Of a stretch of DNA of 64,000 bases, positions 7,932 through 16,369 are shown piece by piece (the first letter of the stretch is position 1; the number at the start of each line of letters is the position of its first letter). Source of the stretch: G963663525 sp963663525 (GTDB lineage: Bacteria > Myxococcota_A > SURF-8 > G963663525); assembly GCA_963663525.2 (NCBI GenBank), contig CAXXHC010000001.1, positions 2,170,001 to 2,234,000 on the forward strand, written 5' to 3'. The notes beneath the pieces were generated by a model that saw only the letters and a program-made list of their open reading frames with translations, did no database searches and was not told where the DNA came from. The position numbers and the translations under genes were made by a program.

Positions 7932-8105
7932 TCGGCACGAATCGAATTCGGTGAATCCAGGAAAAGGGGTGTCCGGGTCTTCGATCCGAAACGGATCGAT
8001 GGCCCGGATTTCCTGTGTTTTCAAGGCCATTCGCCTGACGGCGAAAGACCTTGGCACCCTTCCAAAAAAACATCCTTTCATGGAAATCGGGGAAAGAAGT
8101 AGAAT
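7932..8105. repeat. Structured dispersed repeat B, copy 1
   Basis: About 175 non-coding bases matching 13477-13651. The best conserved core reads CCGGGTCTTCGATCCG...CGGATCGATGGCCCGG, followed by GGCCATTCGCC and GGCGAAAGACC. It folds into consecutive hairpins: GATT-cggcacg-AATC, CCGGG(CGATCCG-aaa-CGGATCG)CCCGG, and CAAGG(CGCC-tgac-GGCG)CCTTG. Compared with copy 2 several stem changes are compensatory. It fills most of the gap between the small membrane protein gene and the hydrolase gene at 8240, about 135 bases before the latter. Confidence 0.8.
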
Positions 8106-8239
8106 GGAATCACCCTGGGGGATGGGGTTTTTCTTGCCGTAGCGCGTCATAAGAAATATCATACGAAGCCTATATGCGCTCGAACGGGCGGACGGCACTG
8201 ACGACGACGCCATCCAACGAGCTGGCAAGGAGGAAAACC

Positions 8240-9502
8240 ATGCGAGACGGGATGATTACCGGACACGACGGAACCCGCTTGTACTACCGTGAATTCGGCG
8301 AGGGACAGCCGGTAGTGCTGTGTGATGGCATCGGCTGCGACGGCTACGTCTGGAAGCACCTGATCGCGTACCTGAAAGATCGCTACCGCTTCGTGCACCT
8401 GCACTATCGGGGACACGGAAAAAGCCAGATGCCGGTCGATATGGAACACGTCGGCATCGAGCATCTTTGCCACGATATCGAATGTTTATACAAGGAACTG
8501 GATCTTCCGCCCGCCGTGCTGATGGGTCACTCCATGGGCGTGCAGGTGATTCTGGAATTTGCCCACCTGTATCCCGATCGCGTCGCCGGGTTGATCCCGG
8601 TGTGCGGTTCCTACGGCGAACCGCTCAACACCTTCAACGGCAGTTCTTTGGGCGGCAAGTTGATCCCTTACATCAAAAACTTCGTCTCCCGGCACAGAAG
8701 CCTGGTCACGATGTTCATGCAGACCCTCGTCCCTTCCGAGATCGGCTGGAAGGTGGCGATCAACACCGAGGTCAACGGCGAGTTGGTCGACAAGGACGAT
8801 TTCATGCCCTACCTCTGGCACCTGGGCTACGTCGATCCGGAACTGTTCACCACGATGCTCTACCATGCGCAGCAGCACAGCGCCAAGGCCCACATGTCCG
8901 AGTTCAAGGTGCCGGCGTTGATCGTCGCCGGACAATACGACGGTTTCACCCCCAAGTGGTTGAGCGAGGAGATGCACCAATCCATCAAGGGTTCCGAGTA
9001 CATCATGTTCCCCAGTTGCGGACATACTGCGCCGATCGAACTGGTGGACCTGTTCAATCTGCGTATTGAGAAGTTTTTAACGACGTATTTCCCGCTGCAA
9101 AAGGCCGAAATCGAGGCGAAGCCCGCGAAGAAAAAAGCGCCCGCCAAAAAGAAAGCGGCGAGCAAAACAGCCAAAACGACGAAAAAAACCGCCGCTTCGA
9201 AAACGACCGTGAAAAAAGCTGCAAAACCCGCCGAGAAGGACGAAACGATCGAGGAAAAGAAACCCAAGAAAAAGGCCGCCCCGAAAAAGAGAGCCGCAGC
9301 CAAAAAGACCGAAGCCGCGCCGAAGAAAACCGTTGCAAAAAAGAAGAAGGCGGCCCCGAAAGCCGCGAAAAAAGCGGCGGAAGCCAAGAAAACGAATGAC
9401 GCCCCCAAAGTCGAACCCGAGGTGAAACCCAAGGAAACGCCGGGCAAAGACGCCATATTGGGCCGCGATCCTCTGGCTTCGTTCGAAAACGACGAAAAAT
9501 AG
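8240..9502 (+). CDS. Alpha/beta hydrolase with histone-H1-like Lys/Ala tail
   Basis: A 420-residue cytoplasmic protein; ATG at 8240 follows AAGGAGG by 6 bases. Residues 1-285 form an alpha/beta hydrolase: nucleophile elbow GHSMG (Ser98), acid in GQYDGF (Asp234), and base in SCGHTAP (His262). Residues about 292-400 are a low-complexity Lys/Ala/Pro tail (KKKAPAKKKAASK, KKKAAPKKRAAAKK), like eukaryotic H1, AlgP or polyhydroxyalkanoate-granule proteins, ending in the acidic DPLASFENDEK. The hydrolase substrate cannot be read from sequence. The tail could bind DNA, polyphosphate or another polyanion; this is inference. Granule-associated enzymes with PAKKA tails are a known precedent. Confidence 0.85.
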   Translation: MRDGMITGHDGTRLYYREFGEGQPVVLCDGIGCDGYVWKHLIAYLKDRYRFVHLHYRGHGKSQMPVDMEHVGIEHLCHDIECLYKELDLPPAVLMGHSMGVQVILEFAHLYPDRVAGLIPVCGSYGEPLNTFNGSSLGGKLIPYIKNFVSRHRSLVTMFMQTLVPSEIGWKVAINTEVNGELVDKDDFMPYLWHLGYVDPELFTTMLYHAQQHSAKAHMSEFKVPALIVAGQYDGFTPKWLSEEMHQSIKGSEYIMFPSCGHTAPIELVDLFNLRIEKFLTTYFPLQKAEIEAKPAKKKAPAKKKAASKTAKTTKKTAASKTTVKKAAKPAEKDETIEEKKPKKKAAPKKRAAAKKTEAAPKKTVAKKKKAAPKAAKKAAEAKKTNDAPKVEPEVKPKETPGKDAILGRDPLASFENDEK

Positions 9503-9670
9503 TGCAAAGAGACGTTTAACAAGTCGATACGATTCAAGCGAAGATGTTGAATTTCCTCGGCAATTTCCTGCAAAGGAAGTGGTTGACCGGACGGATTTCT
9601 TTTTTCCTGCCTCTGGTGTGTTTTCCCTCTTTTCACCCGGAAAAATGAAAAATGGAGCGTATCCGGCCTA

Positions 9671-9698
9671 TTGAAAAGAATGAATACGGCCTTAGAAT
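9671..9698 (+). promoter_or_regulatory. Candidate promoter for grpE-dnaJ
   Basis: TTGAAA (9671-9676), 16 bases, then TAGAAT (9693-9698), about 115 bases before the grpE start. It is a sigma-70-like match; I see no CIRCE inverted repeat or clear sigma-32 boxes. The rest of the 310-bp gap 9503-9812 holds only a short GCCCC...GGGGC hairpin near 9720. Confidence 0.4.
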
Positions 9699-9812
9699 TT
9701 TTCCGAATGACGTGGGTTCGCCCCTTTTAAAGATGGGGCTTGGCGCACAGGAAAGCCCGTCCGGCGCGGATTCACGCAACGAGGACAAACAGGTCGAACG
9801 GGAGATGGCGCC

Positions 9813-10469
9813 ATGAGGATTCCCATCGAGGTGGAAACCGAAACGAAAAGGAACGAAGACATCATGGTGGAAGACGAACGAAAACCCTCCGAGACGCAAG
9901 CGGTCGAGCCGCCCGAAATTCCGTTGGACACACGGGACGAATCGGGTGAAACAAGCTTCGGAGATGCTTCCGGCGACGAGGCGAAGCTCCGCGTGGTGGA
10001 AATCGAGGACGATTCGGAGGAATCCGCATCGGAGCCCGTGGATCTTGCCGCCGAAAGGGACGAGTGGAAAGACCGTGCCCTGCGCGCCATGGCGGAAATG
10101 GAAAACACGCGAAGGCGCGCGGAAAAACGCATCGAACAGGCGGAATGGCGCATCAAAGAGCGTTTCCTCTCCGACCTGATGGATCTGGCCGACGACCTGG
10201 AACGGGCCTTGAAAACCGGGGGCGGCGAGGAGGACATCACCAAGGGGCTGGATATGATCTATCGCCGCAGCCAGGACATTCTCGGGCGCTACGGAATCCG
10301 GCGCATCGAGGACACCGAAACCTTCGATCCCGCCATGCACGAGGCAACGGCGGCTGTGCCGATGGCTCAAATGGAAGAGGGACGGATTCTCGCCGTGGAA
10401 CGCACCGGATACCGGATGGGTGAATGCGTCCTGCGTCCGGCGCGCGTGGTGGTGGTGAAAAACGAATGA
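9813..10469 (+). CDS. grpE: Nucleotide exchange factor GrpE
   Basis: A 218-residue GrpE, the dimeric factor that releases ADP from the DnaK chaperone. An acidic unstructured N-terminus (about 1-80) leads into the coiled-coil segment (WKDRALRAMAEMENTRRRAEKRIEQAEWR) and the C-terminal beta domain (ETFDPAMHEATAAVPMAQMEEGRILAVERTGYRMGECVLRPARVVVVKN), all family-typical. The start at 9813 has GGGAG 8 bases upstream; a second ATG at 9864 is possible. The gene precedes a dnaJ-type gene by 52 bases. dnaK and hrcA are not in the window. Confidence 0.93.
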   Translation: MRIPIEVETETKRNEDIMVEDERKPSETQAVEPPEIPLDTRDESGETSFGDASGDEAKLRVVEIEDDSEESASEPVDLAAERDEWKDRALRAMAEMENTRRRAEKRIEQAEWRIKERFLSDLMDLADDLERALKTGGGEEDITKGLDMIYRRSQDILGRYGIRRIEDTETFDPAMHEATAAVPMAQMEEGRILAVERTGYRMGECVLRPARVVVVKNE

Positions 10470-10521
10470 TGCGTGCGGGTGAATGAGATCTCGCATCGTC
10501 TGACGTTCGGGAGGCGCTGAT

Positions 10522-11502
10522 ATGGAATTCATCGATTATTACAAAACGCTGGGAGTCACGCGAAACGCGACGGACGATGAAATCAAGCGAGCCTTTCGTA
10601 AAAAAGCCCGCGAGTTTCATCCCGATGTCAACAAATCCCCGGATGCCGAACCGGAATTCAAACGCATCAACGAAGCCTACGAAGTCCTGAAAGACAAGGA
10701 AAAACGCCGCCAGTACGACACCTTGGGCAAGGAGTGGAAAAGCGGCGGATTTCGACCGCCGCCGGGTTGGAAAAAGGTGCATCCGGGCGGAACGGTGCAC
10801 GGCTTCAGTGACTTCTTCGACATGTTCTTCGGCCAGGGCGCATCCGGGTTTTCGGGTGGCGTTGGGGCGTCCGGGGGCGGCAATCCCTTCGGCGGCGCTT
10901 CGCCGTTTTCGGGGGGCGTCCACTTCGGCGGTTCGCCTTTCGGCGACATGGGCGGGGCGTCGCCTTTCGGCGGCGGGTATCATCAAAAGGGCCAGGACGT
11001 GGAAGCCGAATTCGCCATCACCCTGGAAGACGCCTTCCACGGCGCGGAGAAAACCGTCACGCTGAGCGATGGTACCGAGCGCAAATCCTACACGATCCAG
11101 ATTCCCAAGGGCGTGAAAAACGGGCAGAAAATCCGCATGGCGGGGCAGGGCAGACCCGGCGCGGCGGGGATGCCTTCCGGGGATTTGTTCATCAAAATCG
11201 CTCTCGCGCCACACGCGCGATTTACGCTCGATGGCTCCAATCTCACCACTCGCCAGGACATTCCTCCCCACCTCGCCGCCTTGGGCGGGCCAGTGGAAGT
11301 GACGGGCATCGACGGCGCGGTGACGGTCCAGGTGCCGCCGGGAACGGTATCCGGCAGCAAACTGCGTCTCAAGCAGAAGGGAATGCCCATGGGCGGGGAC
11401 AAACGGGGAGATCTTTTCGTGGAGTTGCGCATCGTTCCGCCGAAGTCTCTTTCGGACGAAGCCCGCGAACTGTACGAAAAGCTGCGCGATCTGGAGGCGT
11501 GA
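10522..11502 (+). CDS. J-domain co-chaperone without zinc finger (CbpA/DnaJ type II)
   Basis: A 326-residue Hsp40. The J domain occupies residues 1-70 (DYYKTLGVTRNATDDEIKRA, HPD in FHPDVN, RINEAYEVLKDKEKRRQYD). A Gly/Phe-rich linker follows (about 95-150, repeated FGG/SPFGG), then the two-barrel substrate-binding domain (VEAEFAITLEDAFHGAEKTV, IQIPKGVKNGQKIRMAGQG) directly, with no CxxCxGxG zinc repeats. It therefore belongs to the type II group like CbpA. It presents clients to DnaK and shares an operon with grpE; the terminator at 11531 ends the unit. Confidence 0.93.
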   Translation: MEFIDYYKTLGVTRNATDDEIKRAFRKKAREFHPDVNKSPDAEPEFKRINEAYEVLKDKEKRRQYDTLGKEWKSGGFRPPPGWKKVHPGGTVHGFSDFFDMFFGQGASGFSGGVGASGGGNPFGGASPFSGGVHFGGSPFGDMGGASPFGGGYHQKGQDVEAEFAITLEDAFHGAEKTVTLSDGTERKSYTIQIPKGVKNGQKIRMAGQGRPGAAGMPSGDLFIKIALAPHARFTLDGSNLTTRQDIPPHLAALGGPVEVTGIDGAVTVQVPPGTVSGSKLRLKQKGMPMGGDKRGDLFVELRIVPPKSLSDEARELYEKLRDLEA

Positions 11503-11530
11503 TCGGCGTGCGTATCGCAAACTATTTCGA

Positions 11531-11554
11531 GGGCGTTTTTCGCCCCTTTTTTTC
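11531..11554 (+). terminator. Intrinsic terminator after dnaJ-type gene
   Basis: GGGCG-ttttt-CGCCC followed by a run of seven T, 29 bases after the stop at 11502. Confidence 0.75.
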
Positions 11555-11648
11555 GTCTGAAAGCCTCATTTCGTATTTTCCGGACTGGTAATAAAAAAGA
11601 AAATGGAGTATAAAATTTCTCCATTCGTTTGAGACAAGGAGAATGTCT

Positions 11649-12533
11649 ATGAAACTGGTACACAAAGGGTCCGTGAAAGATATCTACGAAGGCAACAATT
11701 CCGACGAGCTACTGTTCGTTTTTTCCGATCGCATTTCGGTGTACGATTGCCCGATCCCCTCGGAAGTCCCCCACAAAGGCGAAGTCGTCGGGCGTTGCGC
11801 GGCGCATTGGTTCGAGGTTTGCAAAGACCTGGGCATCGATACCCACTATCTCGGCATGGAAGACAAGGCCATGCGCGTGAAAAAGGTGGCCATCGAAGCC
11901 GACCCCGCCAAACTGAAGGGCTCGACCAAGACCCTGGTTCCCCTCGAATGCATCGTGCGTCATTACATCGCCGGTTCGTTCGCGGACCGCATCAAAAAGG
12001 GTAAAGTTTCGGCGGAATACGCCTCGATGAAGTCCGGCGACCGTATGCCCGCACCGTACTTCGAAGTTTCCACCAAGCTCGAACCGGTGGATCGTCTGAT
12101 CGACTTCGAGGAAGCCACCCGCCTCGCCGCGCTGAACGAAGGCGAAATCGAAACCCTGCGCGATATGTGCCTGAAAATCGACGAAGTGATGAACGCGCAA
12201 GCGCTGAAAAACGGCCTGATTCACGTGGACGGCAAGAAGGAATTCGGTCGCAATGAGCACGGCGGGCTGATGGTCGTGGACGTCTTCGGCACCCCCGACG
12301 AAGACCGCTTCTGGGACGCCGCACGCTTCGAGGAAACCGGCGAGATGGTGGATATGTCCAAGGAATTCGTGCGCAATCATTACGTGGAGATCGGCTTCAA
12401 AGATGCCGTGTACGAAGCCAGGGCCAAGGGAATCGAGGAGCCGAAAATTCCGCCGATGCCCGAAAGCCTGATCCGCGATGCCTCCGAAATCTACATCGAC
12501 CTCTACGAGCGCCTCACCGGCAAAACGTTCTGA
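11649..12533 (+). CDS. purC: SAICAR synthase PurC
   Basis: A 294-residue phosphoribosylaminoimidazole-succinocarboxamide synthase, which joins aspartate to CAIR in purine synthesis. ATG at 11649 is preferred because AAGGAG ends 7 bases upstream; an ATG at 11643 is only one base from it. Family motifs include VHKGSVKDIYEG, LFVFSDRISVYD, VPLECIVRHYIAGSF, LIDFEEATRLA, GLIHVDGKKEFGRNEHGGLMVVDV and PDEDRFW. The length is usual for the long PurC class. It is a single-gene unit with its own terminator at 12550. A small AATGGAG/CTCCATT hairpin at about 11602-11625 in the leader may influence expression. Confidence 0.95.
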   Translation: MKLVHKGSVKDIYEGNNSDELLFVFSDRISVYDCPIPSEVPHKGEVVGRCAAHWFEVCKDLGIDTHYLGMEDKAMRVKKVAIEADPAKLKGSTKTLVPLECIVRHYIAGSFADRIKKGKVSAEYASMKSGDRMPAPYFEVSTKLEPVDRLIDFEEATRLAALNEGEIETLRDMCLKIDEVMNAQALKNGLIHVDGKKEFGRNEHGGLMVVDVFGTPDEDRFWDAARFEETGEMVDMSKEFVRNHYVEIGFKDAVYEARAKGIEEPKIPPMPESLIRDASEIYIDLYERLTGKTF

Positions 12534-12549
12534 TTTCACGCCCGCTTCC

Positions 12550-12582
12550 GCTTCCCCGTCCCAGCGGCGGGGAGGCGTTTTT
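12550..12582 (+). terminator. Intrinsic terminator after purC
   Basis: GCTTCCCCG facing CGGGGAGGC (9 bp with one G-T pair), then GTTTTT, 17 bases after the purC stop. Confidence 0.7.
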
Positions 12583-12600
12583 CTCAAAAATAATAGGTGG

Positions 12601-13374
12601 TTAGAACGCCGAATGCTTCGTGAGAATATCCGCCAGTGCTGCGGGACGTTCCACGTGCAGCATGTGGCCGCAGCCCTCGATTTCGTGAAAATCGCAACCC
12701 AGGGATTCGGCGAGTCGCCGATTTTTCTTGGAAGGCGTCATGCGGTCGCCGCTGCCCACGCAGACCATCGGCGGTGTGGAAAGCTGGAGCGAGTTCAGGC
12801 GTTCCACGGTGCGGAAACTATCGCAGCCCCGCAAATCCCGGATGCCGGTTTGCGCGCCGCAACGGGCCATGGAATCCATCACCGGTCGGATGACCTCCGG
12901 CGGCGTTTCCTTTGCGAAGTTGAAGGCTTGCATCATTTCCAGCGCTTGGGAAAAATCCCGCTCCAATTGCTCGAAAATCACCGGCGTGACGCCCAACGTC
13001 GCTCCTGTGGCCAGCAGCACCAGGGATTCCACCTTCTGAGGTTGTTGCAGGGCGAGAAGCTGTGCGATGGCTCCACCCATCGAGTGGCCGACCGCCACGC
13101 AGGGAAACAGGTCGTGGTCTTCCAGAAATTGCGCGACGAAGGCGGCGGTGGCGTCGAGGTCGTCGAAGGCTTCCCCTTGTGAGAATCCGTGTCCGGGGAG
13201 GTCCAGCAACACCATTTTGCGCGTGAAGCCGCGTTCGAGCAAAGCCCGGCACAGCGGGAACCAGATTGTCGCGTCGCATAGCGCACCGTGTACGAAAACC
13301 CATGGCGGCGCGGCGGATTTTCCTTCGTTGAGAACGGTGTACGAAACGGCGTTGGGGGTCGGGTGCTGCTCCAT
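12601..13374 (-). CDS. Alpha/beta hydrolase
   Basis: A 257-residue alpha/beta-fold hydrolase of the MhpC/lipase-like type. ATG at 13374 follows GAGGAGG by about 5 bases. The oxyanion segment is VFVHGALCDATIW, the nucleophile elbow GHSMGG (Ser98), the acid probably GSGDRMTP (about Asp209), and the base GCGHMLHVERP (about His237). No signal peptide or membrane segment is seen, so it is cytoplasmic. It is not closely similar to the hydrolase at 8240 beyond the fold. The substrate is unknown; esterase, dienelactone or peptidase activities all occur in this fold. Confidence 0.88.
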   Translation of the reverse strand: MEQHPTPNAVSYTVLNEGKSAAPPWVFVHGALCDATIWFPLCRALLERGFTRKMVLLDLPGHGFSQGEAFDDLDATAAFVAQFLEDHDLFPCVAVGHSMGGAIAQLLALQQPQKVESLVLLATGATLGVTPVIFEQLERDFSQALEMMQAFNFAKETPPEVIRPVMDSMARCGAQTGIRDLRGCDSFRTVERLNSLQLSTPPMVCVGSGDRMTPSKKNRRLAESLGCDFHEIEGCGHMLHVERPAALADILTKHSAF

Positions 13375-13476
13375 GAGTTCCTCCTCGTGCAACGATGGTT
13401 TGCCGAAGCGGACGGGATTCTAGCACGAAATTTCGGAGAGTGAAAACGGGTTGAGAAGGGCGATTCCATTCCAGGT

Positions 13477-13651
13477 TTGGCACGAACCTGACTCCGTGGA
13501 TGAAGGAATGGGTGGCCGGGTCTTCGATCCGGAACGGATCGATGGCCCGGATTTCCCGTGTTTTCACGGCCATTCGCCTGGCGGCGAAAGACCGTGAAAC
13601 CCTTCCAACCCAAAGATCCTTCCATGGAAATCATGAAAAGAAGTAGAACTG
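13477..13651. repeat. Structured dispersed repeat B, copy 2
   Basis: The second copy of the 7932-8105 element, same orientation. Corresponding hairpins are AGGTT-tggcacg-AACCT, CCGGG(CGATCCG-gaa-CGGATCG)CCCGG and CACGG(TCGCC-tggc-GGCGA)CCGTG. An additional CCATTCC/GGAATGG pair (about 13465 and 13505) closes the first hairpin. It lies about 100 bases upstream of the hydrolase gene that starts at 13374 on the minus strand. Confidence 0.8.
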
Positions 13652-13800
13652 AATGATCCAAAATGTGGGAAACCATCCCCGCAAAATCGCGTGAATATAC
13701 TGCAAACTCGTACAATTTCACGAAAACTCACGTCATGCTCGATTCATGCCGCAAAACTCGCGACAAACCGTGACGAAACGTGCAAAGTCCTCCCCGATTT

Positions 13801-13906
13801 TCTCGCAACGAGTCGAGGGTAAGCGAGAAAAAAGTGTAAAGCAACTGGATAAAAATGGCTATTTTCGGTCGAAAAGTCTCGCAACGCGACAATTTTTCTC
13901 GCAACG
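13801..13906. repeat. Cluster of three TCTCGCAACG decamers
   Basis: The decamer TCTCGCAACG occurs exactly at 13801, 13877 and 13897, with a related inverted TTTGCGAGAAG near 13948 and two TTGCACG/CTGCACG words near 13922-13950. The surrounding 13657-14042 gap has no convincing gene. It could be an operator cluster or decayed repeats. Confidence 0.4.
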
Positions 13907-14042
13907 CTCGTGGTTCCGAATCTGCACGTTTTTTTGCCAATTTGCACGTTTGCGAGAAGAGGCTCGATCGACAGCCGAACCGGGGTGATGGTGGAGGCAA
14001 GAGGTTTGGGAAATCGTTGGCTTGAAAAGTACCTTTACATGC

Positions 14043-16190
14043 TTATTGAGGTGGTGCCACTTTTTTGTACCCTTCGAAACGCCTGCGGATTTCGCTGACG
14101 TAGCGCACCGGCTCGGAACCCCGACAATAGCCGTAACGGGCGTGGCGAGCGTAACGGGGATTGCTTAATAAAAGCATGGCGTTTTCCACGTGGCCGAACC
14201 AGCGATTCGCATCGAGTCCCAATGCATGGGCCAGTCGTCGGGCGTCGAACACGTGACCTTGTCCGGCGTTGTAGGCGGCCAGCAGGAACCAGGTTCGTTC
14301 CTCCACCGGAAGATCGTCGGGGAAGTAGCGTTTGAGGTAGTACAGATAGGCGATGCCGGCGTGAATGCCTTCCATCGGCTGCACGAGGTTGTCGTGCCCC
14401 AAAAACTTTGCGGTGCGGGGCATTACCTGCATCAGGCCCAGGGCTCCGGCGAAGGAGCGCGCCTGGGGATTGAACTGGCTTTCCTGGTACATCTGCGCCA
14501 CGATCAGTCGCCAGTCGAAGCCGTACTGCTCGGCGAAACCTTTGACGATGGCGTCGTAAGGCGAGAGCTCGCCCTTGTTTTTCGCGCGAAACTCCGTGTG
14601 CTTGAGGATTTTGCGCTTGTTCGAGAAATACCGTTTGTGCGTCAGGTTGTAAAACACTCCTTTGTATTCTCGGCGGATGAAGCGGTTGACGGCCTCAAGC
14701 AGCTCCTTGTCGTCCTGGCGCACGGCCCATCCGTGAGGGACGGGATCGCCCAGCGCGAGGGCTGCCGTTACGTCGTCGCGCCAGGTCAGTTCGATGTCCA
14801 GGATATGGCTGTCCGAAAGGGTGAGGTCGTATTCGCCCGTCGCGACCTTGGCGATGATCTCCTCGGTTTCCATCGTTTCGGGCGCTTCGACCAGCTTGAC
14901 CGCAATCCCTTGATGTTGCAGTTTTTCCACGGTTTTCCAGTATGAACTGGAACGGCGTACGACGATGGTCCGGCCCGCCAGATCCGTTTCCGCTTTCGGC
15001 AGCGTGCCTTTTTCCTCTTCCGCGATTCGAGCGACGACGATTTCCGACACGTAGTTGTAAGGTCTAGAAAAGACGACGTTTTCCCGTTTTGCCCGTTCGT
15101 CGGTAGCGGTCAGTGAGGCGGCGATGATGTCGCCTTTGCCCTTTCGCAGCCAGGGAATCAGGTCGCTGCGATTGGGCGGCACGACCAGTTCGACGCGCAA
15201 CTTGTGGCGCTCGGCGAAGTGGCGGATGAGGTCGTATTCGAAGCCCAGCAACTCTCCGCGCCAGATGAAATACGTAGCGGCGCTGTTGCGTGTAAGTACC
15301 CTCAACAACTTGCGTTTCTTGATCTCTTCCCAGTCCACGCGCACCATTTCCTGCAAGCCTAAAGACGGGTTGGCTTTGCCGAGAAACGTATTCAACTCGA
15401 ACTTCAATTCCTCGCTGTTTTTACGAAAGGCCCAGGCGATTTTTCGCTCTTGCGGCAAATTGAAGGCGACGCGGAGCGAATCGTTGTAGGACTGAAACAC
15501 GTTGACCAGGTTGTCGTCGGCGACGGTTAGGTCGTATTCGCCGGAAGCCACGCTCCCAAGAATCTGGAGCGTGTCCAGAGTTTCGTCCACGGCTTTCAGT
15601 TGCAGGTATGGGTGTTCTTTTTTCAACTCGGTGATGGTTTCCCAATACGACGAGCTTTTACGCACCGCGATGGTTCGTCCCCGTAAATCGGTCAGAGTCT
15701 GGATGTACTTTTCGTTGGCGCGGACCACCACCTGTTCGGTCACCGCCCACAGCGGCACGGAGAAGTCTACGGATTTCTTGCGATTTTCGGTCATCGACAG
15801 CCCGGCGACGATGATGTCGCCCTTGCCCTGCAACAGGTAGGGAAGCATGTCGCTCCGGTGGTCGAGGTACAGTTCCACGGGAGTCAGACCGCGTTCCTTG
15901 ACGAAACGCAGGACAAGTTCCCGTTCGTGGTTCTGGGGCAGGCCCATGCGGGGCAGGTAGTCGAATTCCTGGGCTTTCGGCAGAATCAGCCGAACCGCGC
16001 CGCGACGGTGCATGGCGTCGAGATCGCCGGTTTCGATGTACCCCCAGCGGGGTGCGTTGGATTCGTAGCCCTCGTCGGTTTTTTTCCACAGACCTTTCGA
16101 AGAGGCGGGGGCGTCGTCTTTGTCCCAAAAGCAACCGGGAGTTCCCAGCATTCCCAGCAATGCGAACCAAAGCAGCATACGGCGAAACAT
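14043..16190 (-). CDS. Membrane-bound lytic transglycosylase with two solute-binding domains (MltF-like)
   Basis: A 715-residue exported protein. ATG at 16190 has GAGGG 5 bases upstream. The signal (MLLWFALLGMLGTPGC) ends in a possible lipobox. Two family-3 solute-binding domains follow in tandem, each with the motifs DLDAMHRRGAVRLIL or EEIKKRKLLRVLTRN, GFEYDLIRHFAERHKLRVELV, RKGKGDIIAASLT and GRTIVVRRSSSYW. Residues about 560-700 are a lytic transglycosylase (SLT) domain: Y(G)FDWRLIVAQMYQESQFNP with catalytic Glu, then GALGLMQVMPRTA and AYNAGQGHV. It should cut peptidoglycan in the periplasm. Known MltF has one solute-binding domain; here it is duplicated. The binding ligand is unknown. Confidence 0.88.
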   Translation of the reverse strand: MFRRMLLWFALLGMLGTPGCFWDKDDAPASSKGLWKKTDEGYESNAPRWGYIETGDLDAMHRRGAVRLILPKAQEFDYLPRMGLPQNHERELVLRFVKERGLTPVELYLDHRSDMLPYLLQGKGDIIVAGLSMTENRKKSVDFSVPLWAVTEQVVVRANEKYIQTLTDLRGRTIAVRKSSSYWETITELKKEHPYLQLKAVDETLDTLQILGSVASGEYDLTVADDNLVNVFQSYNDSLRVAFNLPQERKIAWAFRKNSEELKFELNTFLGKANPSLGLQEMVRVDWEEIKKRKLLRVLTRNSAATYFIWRGELLGFEYDLIRHFAERHKLRVELVVPPNRSDLIPWLRKGKGDIIAASLTATDERAKRENVVFSRPYNYVSEIVVARIAEEEKGTLPKAETDLAGRTIVVRRSSSYWKTVEKLQHQGIAVKLVEAPETMETEEIIAKVATGEYDLTLSDSHILDIELTWRDDVTAALALGDPVPHGWAVRQDDKELLEAVNRFIRREYKGVFYNLTHKRYFSNKRKILKHTEFRAKNKGELSPYDAIVKGFAEQYGFDWRLIVAQMYQESQFNPQARSFAGALGLMQVMPRTAKFLGHDNLVQPMEGIHAGIAYLYYLKRYFPDDLPVEERTWFLLAAYNAGQGHVFDARRLAHALGLDANRWFGHVENAMLLLSNPRYARHARYGYCRGSEPVRYVSEIRRRFEGYKKVAPPQ

Positions 16191-16369
16191 GACATCCCTC
16201 CCGGCGAACATTCACCGTTTCGCCTGCGAAGGGCGATCCTCGATCCCTCGAAAACGGGACCGGTGGCGGGCAAATGAACTACATGAGCAAACACCTGAGA
16301 ATCAGTATAGCTTACCTTGGGACAATCTTGCAAATCGTCAGGCGATGCGGGATTTCCGGAGGGAGAAGC

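Noticed and set aside
7866..8228. Minus-strand frame with EIRAIDPFRIEDP, also found at 12818-13573
   Set aside because: The shared residues come from repeat B, and the second frame runs through a real hydrolase gene in the wrong frame.
9544..9648. 34-residue frame starting MLNFLGNFLQRKWL
   Set aside because: No clear ribosome-binding site or conserved context; could be chance in a 310-bp gap.
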